Positions 6,795-14,471 are shown, numbered from the stretch's first letter. The stretch: DNA of 18,698 nt from LW40-45 sp048883105 (GCA_048883105.1 JBHLQY010000047.1:1-18698); one strand, 5' to 3'. The notes: a model not told the origin generated them from the sequence alone. Program-made: numbers and translations.

Positions 6795-7430
6795 TTAAGA
6801 ATAGAGAATAATTCTAATGATATCGGCTATATCGTGGATACGGTCAGCAAGCTTTTCCAAAGTCATAACACTATCACGAATTTGTAGAAGTTTTCTAATA
6901 TTTAAATTTTGATCTGAATATAAATCTGATAAAAAGCCTCTAAATATTGAATCAATATCGTTTTCAATCTCGTGAATTGTTGTTGTGTTATTAAAAACTT
7001 CTTGACGATTGTCTCGTAGGTTTTTAATTGTTAGTTTTAGAACATCAGACATTTTTATTATGTTGTTTATTAGTTTATGGTAGTTCTTTTTAAAACTGTC
7101 GCTTAACTTGGAATCTTTTAAAAATGTTAAAATGTCAACAAATTCGAGAGCGGAATTTATCACATTATCCATTTTCAAAACTAGAGCAATGTAATCTCCC
7201 ATTCCTTGTGCTCCTATTTCAGCAAACTCTTTAATAATACGAATTTTTATAGCATCAGCATCTTCTTCTGATAATATCATTTTACTCCTTTTTTTTTCAA
7301 GTGATTCTTTATTAGCTTCATAGCTTTCTGCCCAACTAGTATAATAAACGCCCATATCGCTAATAACATTGTAAATTATACGACTATGCTCAAGAAGCAT
7401 AGTAATTATTTGTTCTTTTATTTTATTCAT
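6795..7430 (-). CDS. DUF47/PhoU-like protein
   Basis: DUF47 proteins share the all-helical PhoU fold and usually regulate, or partner with, an inorganic-ion transporter, most often PiT phosphate permeases. The 211-residue protein is all-helical, with the family's metal-binding type motifs. One is at the end of the first half (EIGAQGMGDYIAL), and the clearest is EKLADRIHDIADIIRI near the C-terminus, matching the ExxxDxxxD pattern. No membrane segment is seen. It is divergent from a VIT1/CCC1-type metal transporter (TTG start at 7571, 140 bases away). No phosphate permease gene lies in the window, so its partner may be that metal transporter. ATG 7430 has a TATA-like stretch (CATATATTATTATAG on the minus strand, about 7464-7478) upstream. 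Confidence 0.85.
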   Translation of the reverse strand: MNKIKEQIITMLLEHSRIIYNVISDMGVYYTSWAESYEANKESLEKKRSKMILSEEDADAIKIRIIKEFAEIGAQGMGDYIALVLKMDNVINSALEFVDILTFLKDSKLSDSFKKNYHKLINNIIKMSDVLKLTIKNLRDNRQEVFNNTTTIHEIENDIDSIFRGFLSDLYSDQNLNIRKLLQIRDSVMTLEKLADRIHDIADIIRIILYS

Positions 7431-7570
7431 TGTTAATCATTATGCATTTTTTAATTCTGTCTATAATAATATATGCCTAAAAAAATAAAAATAATATTTT
7501 TTAATCACATATTATAATTAGGATAGTTTTTCATTAAATATTTTTATACTTTAAAGACGGTAAAAAAATA
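7431..7570. promoter_or_regulatory. Divergent promoter region between the DUF47 gene and the VIT1-like gene
   Basis: These 140 bases hold a minus-strand TATA-like element near 7464-7478 and a plus-strand one near 7541-7549 (TTTTTATAC). The latter is about 25 bases before the TTG at 7571. The arrangement allows coordinated control of both genes, but no repeated operator was found. Confidence 0.45.
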
Positions 7571-8272
7571 TTGGGTAAACTTAAAACTTATAACGAAATA
7601 ACCGGCTATGCAAAAATTGCAAGAAGATATTTTGTGAATAACTTTTATGATGGTATGTTAACGATCCTAGGTATCATTCTGGGCTTTTTTGTAATTCTGC
7701 TTAACGATCCTGGTAATTCGATCAAATCTAATTACGTTATATTAACGGGATTAGGAACTTCAATTTCTATGTTAATATCTGGCATTTCTGGATCGTATCT
7801 TTCAGAAAGGGCAGAACAAAAAAAAGATCAAAAGGAGTTAGAACAGGCTATGGGAATTCAACTTGAAGAAGAAAAATTAGTTGAGGATTTAGATGAGAAA
7901 GAGATTAAAAAAGCTATGGTTATACCGCCTAATAATTTAAAAAAAAAATTTTTTATAAAAAGGAAAATAAGACGTGAGAAGCCTAAAACTCTTCACGAAA
8001 AAGCTGAACGTTTTACAGGATTTATTGTTTCTTTAGTTAATGGGATAAGTCCGTTTTTAGGAGGAGTAGTCGCAATAATCCCTTTTTTTTTCGTAGCAGA
8101 GTCAGGAATTACGTGTTTTATTACCTCTTTTGTAATAATTTTTATTTGTATTATTTTCTTAGGAACATTTCTAGGTATGATCTCGAAAGACTCTATACCT
8201 AAAAACATATTACAAATGCTAATGGCATTCACTCTAACAATCATTATTACTATTTTGTTTTTGGGAGGTTGA
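7571..8272 (+). CDS. VIT1/CCC1-family divalent metal transporter
   Basis: This family moves Fe2+ or Mn2+ across membranes. The 233-residue protein shows the family signatures DGMLTILGIILG (28-39) in the first helix and ISGSYLSERAEQKKD (72-86) at the end of the second. It also has the charged cytoplasmic section (about 80-145, rich in Glu and Lys) that carries the metal-binding domain in plant VIT1, and three C-terminal helices (about 149-172, 177-200, 209-231). Five helices in total is typical. The start is TTG at 7571, with a TATA-like element about 25 bases upstream and no Shine-Dalgarno, implying a leaderless TTG start. Metal specificity and direction (storage or efflux) cannot be read here. 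Confidence 0.85.
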   Translation: MGKLKTYNEITGYAKIARRYFVNNFYDGMLTILGIILGFFVILLNDPGNSIKSNYVILTGLGTSISMLISGISGSYLSERAEQKKDQKELEQAMGIQLEEEKLVEDLDEKEIKKAMVIPPNNLKKKFFIKRKIRREKPKTLHEKAERFTGFIVSLVNGISPFLGGVVAIIPFFFVAESGITCFITSFVIIFICIIFLGTFLGMISKDSIPKNILQMLMAFTLTIIITILFLGG

Positions 8273-8282
8273 TTTTCTTTTT

Positions 8283-8299
8283 TGAAATAATATATTTCA
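8283..8299. repeat. 17-base perfect hairpin/palindrome after the VIT1-like gene
   Basis: TGAAATA, a three-base spacer ATA, then TATTTCA form a perfect 7-base inverted repeat 11 bases after the stop at 8272, preceded by a T run. It may act as a 3'-end stem or as an operator for a dimeric regulator upstream of the HgdC-like gene. Confidence 0.4.
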
Positions 8300-8414
8300 T
8301 ATTCTATTGAGATTGAGAAGTTTTAATAAAAATATTTTACTTCACTAAAAAATTATTGAATTTAAAATTCGGCCTAAATAAATAGAATTTGTTGATTCAA
8401 TTAGGAAATTAAAA

Positions 8415-9191
8415 TTGAAAACTATAGGTGTAGATATCGGATCTTTAGTAACTAAGATTGTTCTTTTGGACGATAGTGATATAATTGACTTTCGTATTGA
8501 CCGTTCTACATTCGATTTTAAAAGAATTGGTCATAATTTATTTGATGACATTTTAAATAAAAATAACTTAAAAAGATCTGATGTTTATGTAATGTCAACA
8601 GGGTATGGACGAAATACTATAGATATCGCCGATGACAGAATTACTGAAATTACAGCTCATGCGAAAGGTGCTCAGTATTTTTTTTCTGAAGTGCACTCAG
8701 TTATAGATATAGGAGGTCAAGATAGTAAGGCAATTTTAATTTCTAAAAAAACGGGAAATGTCATCGATTTTCAAATGAACGACAAGTGCGCAGCAGGAAC
8801 TGGTAGATTTTTAGAAGTCATGGCCCATGCTCTTGAAATGCCAATAGAAAACATAGGAGAACTAGCTTTAAATTCGAAAAAACCAGCAGCAATAAGTTCT
8901 ACTTGTACTGTCTTCGCTGAGAGCGAAGTGATTTCACTTTTCGCCAGAGGTGCTTCCAAAACGGATATTGCAGCAGGAATTCACAAATCTATAGCAAAAA
9001 GAGTAGCAGGAATGGCTAAACGTATCGGAGTTGCACCAACACTAATTTTCTGTGGCGGAGTGGCTAAAAATGTAGCAGTTAAAAAATATCTAGAACTAGA
9101 GCTTGGCTTCGAAATTATTACACCTAAATATCCTCAACTTACAGGAGCGATTGGAGCTGCTTTAATTGGACAAGACAATCAGAAAAAATAA
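8415..9191 (+). CDS. 2-hydroxyacyl-CoA dehydratase activator (HgdC/BcrA/BadF-type ATPase)
   Basis: This is the archerase component. As a homodimer bridged by one [4Fe-4S] cluster, it takes an electron from ferredoxin or flavodoxin and uses ATP to inject it at very low potential into the partner dehydratase or reductase. The 258-residue protein matches HgdC in length. ASKHA motifs are clear: phosphate-1 GVDIGS (5-10), phosphate-2 VIDIGGQDSK (96-105) and the adenosine motif FCGGVAKN (212-219). The cluster ligands are C125 (NDKCAAGTG) and C164 (SSTCTVFAESEV), nearly the positions known in Acidaminococcus HgdC. The start is TTG at 8415, with AGGA at 8404-8407 as a Shine-Dalgarno. The partner subunits are encoded 2 kb downstream on the same strand rather than next to it. 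Confidence 0.93.
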   Translation: MKTIGVDIGSLVTKIVLLDDSDIIDFRIDRSTFDFKRIGHNLFDDILNKNNLKRSDVYVMSTGYGRNTIDIADDRITEITAHAKGAQYFFSEVHSVIDIGGQDSKAILISKKTGNVIDFQMNDKCAAGTGRFLEVMAHALEMPIENIGELALNSKKPAAISSTCTVFAESEVISLFARGASKTDIAAGIHKSIAKRVAGMAKRIGVAPTLIFCGGVAKNVAVKKYLELELGFEIITPKYPQLTGAIGAALIGQDNQKK

Positions 9192-9245
9192 TCTTTTTTC
9201 TGCTAAATTTTAATTTAATAAGCTTTTTTTACTTAATTATGTACT

Positions 9246-9974
9246 TTAAGTTGGGGGTCTCATACTCCAATATGCACAGAAAGCACCTAAGATCATCGAA
9301 AATCTGACAATAAAAAGGAAATGCTCGTGTGGTCTGATAACAGAACCTAATATCACAGTATCAAGTAAAATACAAGGACCAACTATAAACGCGGCTAGGA
9401 TGATAAATCCCGCCCTTTTTTTCAAGTCGCCAGCGGTCATTTTTCTGAACCTGTTGAATCCAATAGCAGTAATTACGGCTACAAACGAAACTTCCACCCA
9501 TAATAAATAATAAAAAATTGTTGTTGGATCAATCCAGTCGTCGTATATTTCGCCTTTGGGAACATCGGGGCAGACAACGACTTGCTGGAAAGTAGTGTAT
9601 AAGAATAAATAGTACACAATAGAAAGGCCCAGAAATCCGCTTATTATGATTTTTTTAGATTTAGGAGAACCAAACACATCCCATGTAAAAAGAATTATTG
9701 ATATTGCTCCAAATGGAATTGTAGAATATGAAAAATAGCTTATTACTCCTTTGACCCCTGGTAAATTACGACCATATATCGCAACAGAGAGAAATGTTAT
9801 CGTAATTCCAGTCCATCCTAGTGCGATTGCAGCTAAAAAGGTAAAAAGATTAATATGCCGCTTATGTTTTGTTTTAAAATAGAATTTTAATGATAGAAGT
9901 GCCATAATCCAAGCAGAACAAATTAGTAATAAAGCACTAAACCCATTTAACCAAGTTAAAATTTGATTTGTCAT
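9246..9974 (-). CDS. Seven-transmembrane protein, unknown function
   Basis: I do not recognise the family. The 242-residue protein has seven clear hydrophobic helices near residues 5-33, 40-68, 73-102, 107-133, 149-176, 188-210 and 218-238. This is a rhodopsin-like count, but there is no Lys in helix 7 suitable for retinal. The loop between helices 4 and 5 has a Cys and the motif DDWIDP (144-149), resembling the loop of the protein encoded at 47-718. A His-Glu-His set (PHEHF) stands before helix 7. No kinase, HAMP or other soluble domain is attached. The gene interrupts the plus-strand dehydratase genes together with the next minus-strand gene, from which it is separated by 97 bases, so the two may be independent units. 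Its ATG at 9974 follows a TATA-like stretch near 9990-10003. Confidence 0.75.
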   Translation of the reverse strand: MTNQILTWLNGFSALLLICSAWIMALLSLKFYFKTKHKRHINLFTFLAAIALGWTGITITFLSVAIYGRNLPGVKGVISYFSYSTIPFGAISIILFTWDVFGSPKSKKIIISGFLGLSIVYYLFLYTTFQQVVVCPDVPKGEIYDDWIDPTTIFYYLLWVEVSFVAVITAIGFNRFRKMTAGDLKKRAGFIILAAFIVGPCILLDTVILGSVIRPHEHFLFIVRFSMILGAFCAYWSMRPPT

Positions 9975-10071
9975 TTTAATAAAAGCATAATTTATTTTGA
10001 TTAATAATTTAAACTTATATATTTAAAAAGATTTCTATTTTTAGTTTATTACTATGGACAGACTCTATCTT

Positions 10072-10929
10072 TTATTTTAAAAACCAATTCCATCTAATAT
10101 AATTATCAAAATCAAAGATCTTTGAGAAGTCAACTTCGGAATAATATTGAACTATCTTGATTAAAAATCTCAAATATAAATCGCTAATTTTTTGATTATA
10201 TTTCTCGGTTAAAAAATTACTGATTAATTTTGGAGTTAATTCTGAAGTCTTATCATAATCTTTTAAGTATAATTCGACGTCTTTTGATAATTTATAAGCT
10301 TTTGAAATTTCGTTTTTTAATATAATTAAGCTTGTCTGTGGATCTTGTTCGGCCAAAAATTTTTGAACAATAATCCGTTCAATTTTGGTCAATTTTGATA
10401 AAATCTTTTCTTTATCTTTAAATATTTTATCTTTACTTATCACTATATAAGCCTTGTATTTTTTCTTATCTTTTTTGTAATTTTTTTCTTGTTCTATAGA
10501 AATATCGATATCAAATGTATCTTGAAAAATAAATTTAAAGAAATTCATAATGTGAGGATTCAATATACTGAAATCATTTAATAAAAGTATTTTTTTTTTG
10601 AAAAAGCAAGCCCTTAGAATATTAGTCAGAGAGAGAGCATTTAGATTTAACGTGAGTAAATACACATCAATAGTATCTTTACCAGGAATTTTATCTTCTG
10701 TAATTTGTTCTACTTCAATCTGAGGAAGTTCAATCGTAAAATCTGTTATAAAACAATCTCTCACATTAAGATTTTTATCAATATAAGCAATAAAGGAATG
10801 GTTACAGATAAGGTCCTCAGCAACATTAATTGCAGAGACACCTCGTTTGCTTTGAATTATAAGATTCTCTTCTACTTCCAATTTACCTATTTTTGAACAT
10901 TCAGGGCAACGAATTTCGACATTTACCAT
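10072..10929 (-). CDS. Zinc-ribbon N-terminal protein, unknown function
   Basis: The 285-residue protein opens with a zinc-ribbon-like module. C8 and C11 (RCPEC) and C42/H44 (ICNHSF), followed by C59, form a plausible metal site. The conserved-looking block CNHSFIAYIDKNLNVRDC is reminiscent of small zinc-ribbon proteins common in Asgard genomes; that comparison is from memory. A linker to about residue 85 precedes an alpha/beta then mainly helical Lys-rich domain with no recognised catalytic motif. No signal peptide or membrane helix is present. ATG 10929 is the natural start. The gene faces away from the catalytic subunits of the dehydratase (start at 11188) across a 258-base spacer, so the two share a control region. 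Confidence 0.72.
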   Translation of the reverse strand: MVNVEIRCPECSKIGKLEVEENLIIQSKRGVSAINVAEDLICNHSFIAYIDKNLNVRDCFITDFTIELPQIEVEQITEDKIPGKDTIDVYLLTLNLNALSLTNILRACFFKKKILLLNDFSILNPHIMNFFKFIFQDTFDIDISIEQEKNYKKDKKKYKAYIVISKDKIFKDKEKILSKLTKIERIIVQKFLAEQDPQTSLIILKNEISKAYKLSKDVELYLKDYDKTSELTPKLISNFLTEKYNQKISDLYLRFLIKIVQYYSEVDFSKIFDFDNYIRWNWFLK

Positions 10930-11187
10930 GGGCTTTTCGAGATTTTATTCTATGTTGAATATAATTCGTATTATAGATTTAGATTCAATTTTTAAAATCT
11001 AAGTATATTAAAAAAATCTGCATTTATATAATGAATATACATTTTAATTTAAAAAAATCTAGATGAGTAAAAAGAATAAGAGAGAGTGATTTGCTTATTG
11101 AATTAGAAATTGTACAAATGAATAAATAATCTTTTTCTAACACTATTTAACATATTGTTTTAAAGCTCATAAATTTTAATAAAAATA
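10930..11187. promoter_or_regulatory. 258-base divergent intergenic region before the dehydratase subunits
   Basis: This is the longest gene-free stretch of the window. It contains an inverted repeat with arms TTAGATT (10979-10985) and AATCTAA (10996-11002). Several A/T-only TATA candidates lie on both strands. There is also an eight-codon frame (MSKKNKRE, 11063-11089) with no clear Shine-Dalgarno. The repeat lies 50-73 bases upstream of the zinc-ribbon gene and could be an operator. No RNA gene or known riboswitch is apparent. Confidence 0.35.
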
Positions 11188-12342
11188 ATGTACTTAAATC
11201 AGAGAATGCCGAATTTAGAATTATTATCGAATTATTATACTTATTTAAAGGCTAAAAAAGCAGAAGGAAAAAAAATTATTGCTTACATAGCACACGATAA
11301 TATCCCAGAGGAAATAATTGATGCTGCTGGTTTTGTCCCTCTGAATATGATATTTGCGGGAAATGACGAATTAATGAATTCGAGCCATGATTATTTACCT
11401 CCATCAACTTGTAGTTTTGCACAGAGTTCTATAGGTTTATTTACTCAAAGGCCAGCGGGTTTTAATTTTTTAGAATTAATTGATTACTTCCTCGTTTCAA
11501 ATCATTGTGTTTCAGATATTTGTGCTTCAGAAATTATTACGAAATATTTTTCAATCCCTCGATTGAATTTTTATATTCCCTATTTTTTAAAAGAGAACGC
11601 GCTAAAATATTACAGATTGGAATTGTTAGATTTAAAGCGTCAACTTGAAAATATTAAAGGTAACGAAATAAAAGAAGAAGATTTAAACGAGAGCATTAAG
11701 AAATTCAATAATTTTAAGAAAAAACTCTTAGAAGTTTCCAATTTAGAGATAAAAGGAAAAAATAAATTATATATATTCCAAGAGGCCATGTTATACGGTC
11801 CAGATTTTATATTCGAATTAAATAACATTATTCAAAAGTATAAAATTTTGCCAACTCAAACATCGAACAATTTAAAAGATATCATATTTACAGGGTGTTC
11901 AATTTTTATTAACGATTATCTAATTGATTTGATTGAAGAGAGTGGAGGAAATATAGTTTATTTTGACACTTGGATTGGAGATAATTATTATTCACAAATT
12001 TTAGACGATGTGATATTAAATTCAAAAGAAAACCCATTAGATCTTTTTGTTTATAGATTTCAAAATAATAAAAGTGGAGATCATATAGTCCCAAACTATC
12101 TTGAAAATAAAGTTACTAAAATAGAGACTATTTTCAAAAAATATAAGCAAAAAATGGGTAGAAAATTAGGTGTAATAAACCATATTATAAAATTTTGTGA
12201 TCACATCTCAATTAATTCTGCATTTTTAAAAGAAAAATTACAGAAAAAGAAAATTCCAATCTTAAATTTAGAGCGTGATTATTCCCGTGCTAATCGTGGC
12301 CAGCTTTCAACCAGAATTGAAGCATTTCTCGAGATGATATAA
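11188..12342 (+). CDS. 2-hydroxyacyl-CoA dehydratase subunit, HgdB-like
   Basis: This is one of the two [4Fe-4S] subunits of a radical dehydratase/reductase in the HgdB/BcrB superfamily. In known members, the activated electron makes a ketyl radical on an acyl-CoA. At 384 residues it has HgdB length. The N-terminal family motif is IPEEIIDAAGFVPL (39-52). The Cys pattern C75 (PPSTCSF), C107 (NHCVSD) and C337 (KFCDHI) reproduces, in order and spacing, the three cluster-ligand cysteines described for 2-hydroxyisocaproyl-CoA dehydratase subunits. The C-terminal signature DYSRANRGQLSTRIEAFLEM is intact. The substrate cannot be deduced. The next gene follows after three bases, so the two are surely an operon. 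Alternatives are a benzoyl-CoA-reductase-like or double-cubane-type reductase. The ATG at 11188 is taken; M7 is also possible. Confidence 0.9.
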   Translation: MYLNQRMPNLELLSNYYTYLKAKKAEGKKIIAYIAHDNIPEEIIDAAGFVPLNMIFAGNDELMNSSHDYLPPSTCSFAQSSIGLFTQRPAGFNFLELIDYFLVSNHCVSDICASEIITKYFSIPRLNFYIPYFLKENALKYYRLELLDLKRQLENIKGNEIKEEDLNESIKKFNNFKKKLLEVSNLEIKGKNKLYIFQEAMLYGPDFIFELNNIIQKYKILPTQTSNNLKDIIFTGCSIFINDYLIDLIEESGGNIVYFDTWIGDNYYSQILDDVILNSKENPLDLFVYRFQNNKSGDHIVPNYLENKVTKIETIFKKYKQKMGRKLGVINHIIKFCDHISINSAFLKEKLQKKKIPILNLERDYSRANRGQLSTRIEAFLEMI

Positions 12343-12345
12343 AAA

Positions 12346-13698
12346 ATGAGTGTTATTGCTGATGATGTTATTACATTTACTTCTATGTTAAAAATGGCTT
12401 ATAATTTATTAACAGGAAACTCTTATCTAAAAAGAAAGAAGTTCAGAGAAAAAAAAAAATTAATATCTGTAGCTTTGCCATTTTCGGATTTAGCGTTTGC
12501 GGGTGGAGCAATTCCAGTTTTCCCTATAAGAATGGAGATCTTTGAAATCAATAAATATTTGGTCGCATTGGGATCTGCAGGTAATATATTTGGATGGAAG
12601 AGTGTCACAAATCTCTTAGGCTTCATAAAAAAACTTGATATTAAAAGTATCAATACTACAGTTGATAATATTATTGACGAAGTTATTGATACGATAAATA
12701 AAAAATATAATCAGATGTATGATTTAGGTATAGAAAGTGGAATTTCTACTGATTTTTGTTATGGAATTAAAAGCCTCTATGGAATGCATATATCTAAAGG
12801 TAAAAATGTAGATGCAAATTTAAATTTTACAATCCGATGTAGCGCTTGGAATAAATATCTAGAAACGTTAAAGACAATAAATTATCCTGCTAAATTCATA
12901 TGGGTGGAAGTGCCCCCAAGAAATATCGGAAATGCTCTAGATATTTTAACGGATAATTTATCTAATGCAATAAAGGAAATTGAAGAGATCACGCATATAA
13001 ATTGCACCGATAATAAGCTTAGAGATCATTTTCGAATAAGAAACCGAATTTGTGAAAATTATAAAACTATACTTCACGAAATTTCGGCATCTGGATTTTA
13101 TCCATGTAATCCTGCAACTTTTGCTGAGATCTTGGCTTTACTTTCCAATAGTTTTCAAGACTACAACTCTAACGAGAAGAGATACGTTGAAAACATGTCA
13201 TCATTAGTAAAAGAAATGAGGGAACGGATAAGAAAAGGAATTGGAATGGATTGTTCTAATATGCCAAGAATATTAATAACACCAATGTTTGGTGGATGGG
13301 AACCTAAAAGCCACGAAATTATATATGAATTAGGTGGAAGAAGTTTATATGCTGATTGGGATATGCTGGGCTTCCTTGAAGAAATACCAATTTCAAATAA
13401 TTCTAATCCCATTGAAAAATATGCTCATTTTATTATGAATGCCAGTTCTAATTATATGGGTTGCGATAACGAAACATTAACGAACTCGTATTTAGGTATA
13501 GCTAAAAAACTAAATGTTGATGGTCTTGTTTTTACTCAATTATTTGGTTGTCATAGTGTTTCTAATTGCTATAAACTACTTAGAGATAAATTAAGAAGAG
13601 AGGAAATACCATCAACTGCATTAACATTTAATAAAATTGGCGAAAATGTAGAGCAAGTTAAGACACGCTTAGGAGCCTTTATGGAAATGCTTAAATAA
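12346..13698 (+). CDS. 2-hydroxyacyl-CoA dehydratase subunit, HgdA-like
   Basis: This is the second catalytic subunit, homologous to the preceding one, with which it would form the heterodimer that receives electrons from the HgdC-like ATPase. Its 450 residues are in the range of HgdA-type subunits. Visible features are the family segment SDLAFAGGAIPVFPIRM (47-63), candidate cluster cysteines C138 (TDFCYG), C165 (TIRCSAW) and C402 (LFGCHSVSNCYK), the ITPMFGGW strand-loop (311-318) and the C-terminal signature QVKTRLGAFMEML. That ending mirrors RIEAFLEM of its partner. Compared with well-known HgdA proteins the N-terminal Pro-Glu-Glu-Leu motif is degenerate (PFSDLAFAGG), so its substrate may differ. 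The ATG lies three bases after the upstream stop, so translational coupling is likely. Confidence 0.88.
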   Translation: MSVIADDVITFTSMLKMAYNLLTGNSYLKRKKFREKKKLISVALPFSDLAFAGGAIPVFPIRMEIFEINKYLVALGSAGNIFGWKSVTNLLGFIKKLDIKSINTTVDNIIDEVIDTINKKYNQMYDLGIESGISTDFCYGIKSLYGMHISKGKNVDANLNFTIRCSAWNKYLETLKTINYPAKFIWVEVPPRNIGNALDILTDNLSNAIKEIEEITHINCTDNKLRDHFRIRNRICENYKTILHEISASGFYPCNPATFAEILALLSNSFQDYNSNEKRYVENMSSLVKEMRERIRKGIGMDCSNMPRILITPMFGGWEPKSHEIIYELGGRSLYADWDMLGFLEEIPISNNSNPIEKYAHFIMNASSNYMGCDNETLTNSYLGIAKKLNVDGLVFTQLFGCHSVSNCYKLLRDKLRREEIPSTALTFNKIGENVEQVKTRLGAFMEMLK

Positions 13699-13765
13699 AT
13701 TGACTTAAATTAATTTTATAATTTAGTTAATTCCAATCTTAGAATTTATTTAATATAAAATAAAA

Positions 13766-14356
13766 TTAGCTCCCGAAAAAATCGGAAGGTTTTAGCAGAT
13801 GTGGCTCCTCTTCTTCTTCTTTTTTCTTTTCATGTGGATCGACCCATTCACCGTCCTTTTCTGAAGTAGGAGCAGGAGCAGCCCCACTAGGAGGATTCAA
13901 ACCACCAGGAGGCGATAAACTTGGAGGTGTTAATCCGGTACCAGCGGTAATAGGTTCTGGTTTTGATTGTGTTTCACTTACAGTAGGTTGAACCGTATAT
14001 GTTCCTGATTGTAAACTTTGAAATTCGCTTAAAACTTTCTCAAGATTCATAGATTGAACGCTCTTGTTCATTGTATTCATTATCTCTTTTAATGACTGTG
14101 AAGTTTCTTTTAATCCTTTCGGATTAATTCCAGTGAGCAAGGAATCTAAACTTGTATTTATATCTTCGTTCAAATCTTTCAAAGAGTCCAATACAGCCTG
14201 CCAATGTTTATTCATTTGATTTTCAATTGCTCTTATCATTTTTATTGTTTCGTTCATAAAATTGACGTGAGCTTCGTATCTTTCTTCGTCTTTTGCTCTG
14301 AGATCGGAAATTAACATAATAAGTTTTCTCAATTCTTCCTTTTCTGCTTCTGACAT
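13766..14356 (-). CDS. Coiled-coil protein with proline-rich, acidic C-terminus
   Basis: There is no recognised family. The 196-residue protein has a helical, heptad-containing N-terminal two thirds (about 1-120, including a Met-rich section). A low-complexity Pro/Gly/Ser/Thr linker (about 125-165) and an acidic Lys/Glu run follow. The protein ends in the hydrophobic tail HLLKPSDFFGS. Such a layout, an oligomerising rod plus disordered linker plus short terminal motif, fits an adaptor or anchor, but no partner is known. No membrane helix or signal peptide is present. It is divergent from the MaoC-like gene across 115 bases containing a palindromic TATA element, and convergent with the HgdA-like gene. 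ATG 14356 is the natural start. Confidence 0.75.
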   Translation of the reverse strand: MSEAEKEELRKLIMLISDLRAKDEERYEAHVNFMNETIKMIRAIENQMNKHWQAVLDSLKDLNEDINTSLDSLLTGINPKGLKETSQSLKEIMNTMNKSVQSMNLEKVLSEFQSLQSGTYTVQPTVSETQSKPEPITAGTGLTPPSLSPPGGLNPPSGAAPAPTSEKDGEWVDPHEKKKEEEEEPHLLKPSDFFGS

Positions 14357-14409
14357 TTCTAAAATATATTCCTTTTAATTTTTCTTTACTAATATTATGA
14401 TTATTAAAA

Positions 14410-14429
14410 CTAATATATATATGTATTAG
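14410..14429. promoter_or_regulatory. Palindromic TATA element between the coiled-coil gene and the MaoC-like gene
   Basis: CTAATATATATATGTATTAG is a 20-base palindrome with one mismatched pair. It lies 42-53 bases from both start codons (14356 and 14472), so it may be a bidirectional TATA box flanked by CTAATA/TATTAG arms that a dimeric regulator could read. Confidence 0.45.
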
Positions 14430-14471
14430 CAAAAAACAAATTTTATTTTTTTTAACACTTTTTTCTAAATC

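Noticed and set aside
8771..8959. 62-codon minus-strand frame inside the HgdC-like gene
   Set aside because: It is a shadow opposite the conserved cluster-binding region of a certain gene.
9246..9974. Microbial rhodopsin
   Set aside because: Seven helices are present, but helix 7 (about 218-238) has no Lys for a retinal Schiff base.
11063..11089. Eight-codon frame MSKKNKRE before the HgdB-like gene as a leader peptide
   Set aside because: It is too short to assess, has no clear Shine-Dalgarno and lacks codon runs suggestive of attenuation.
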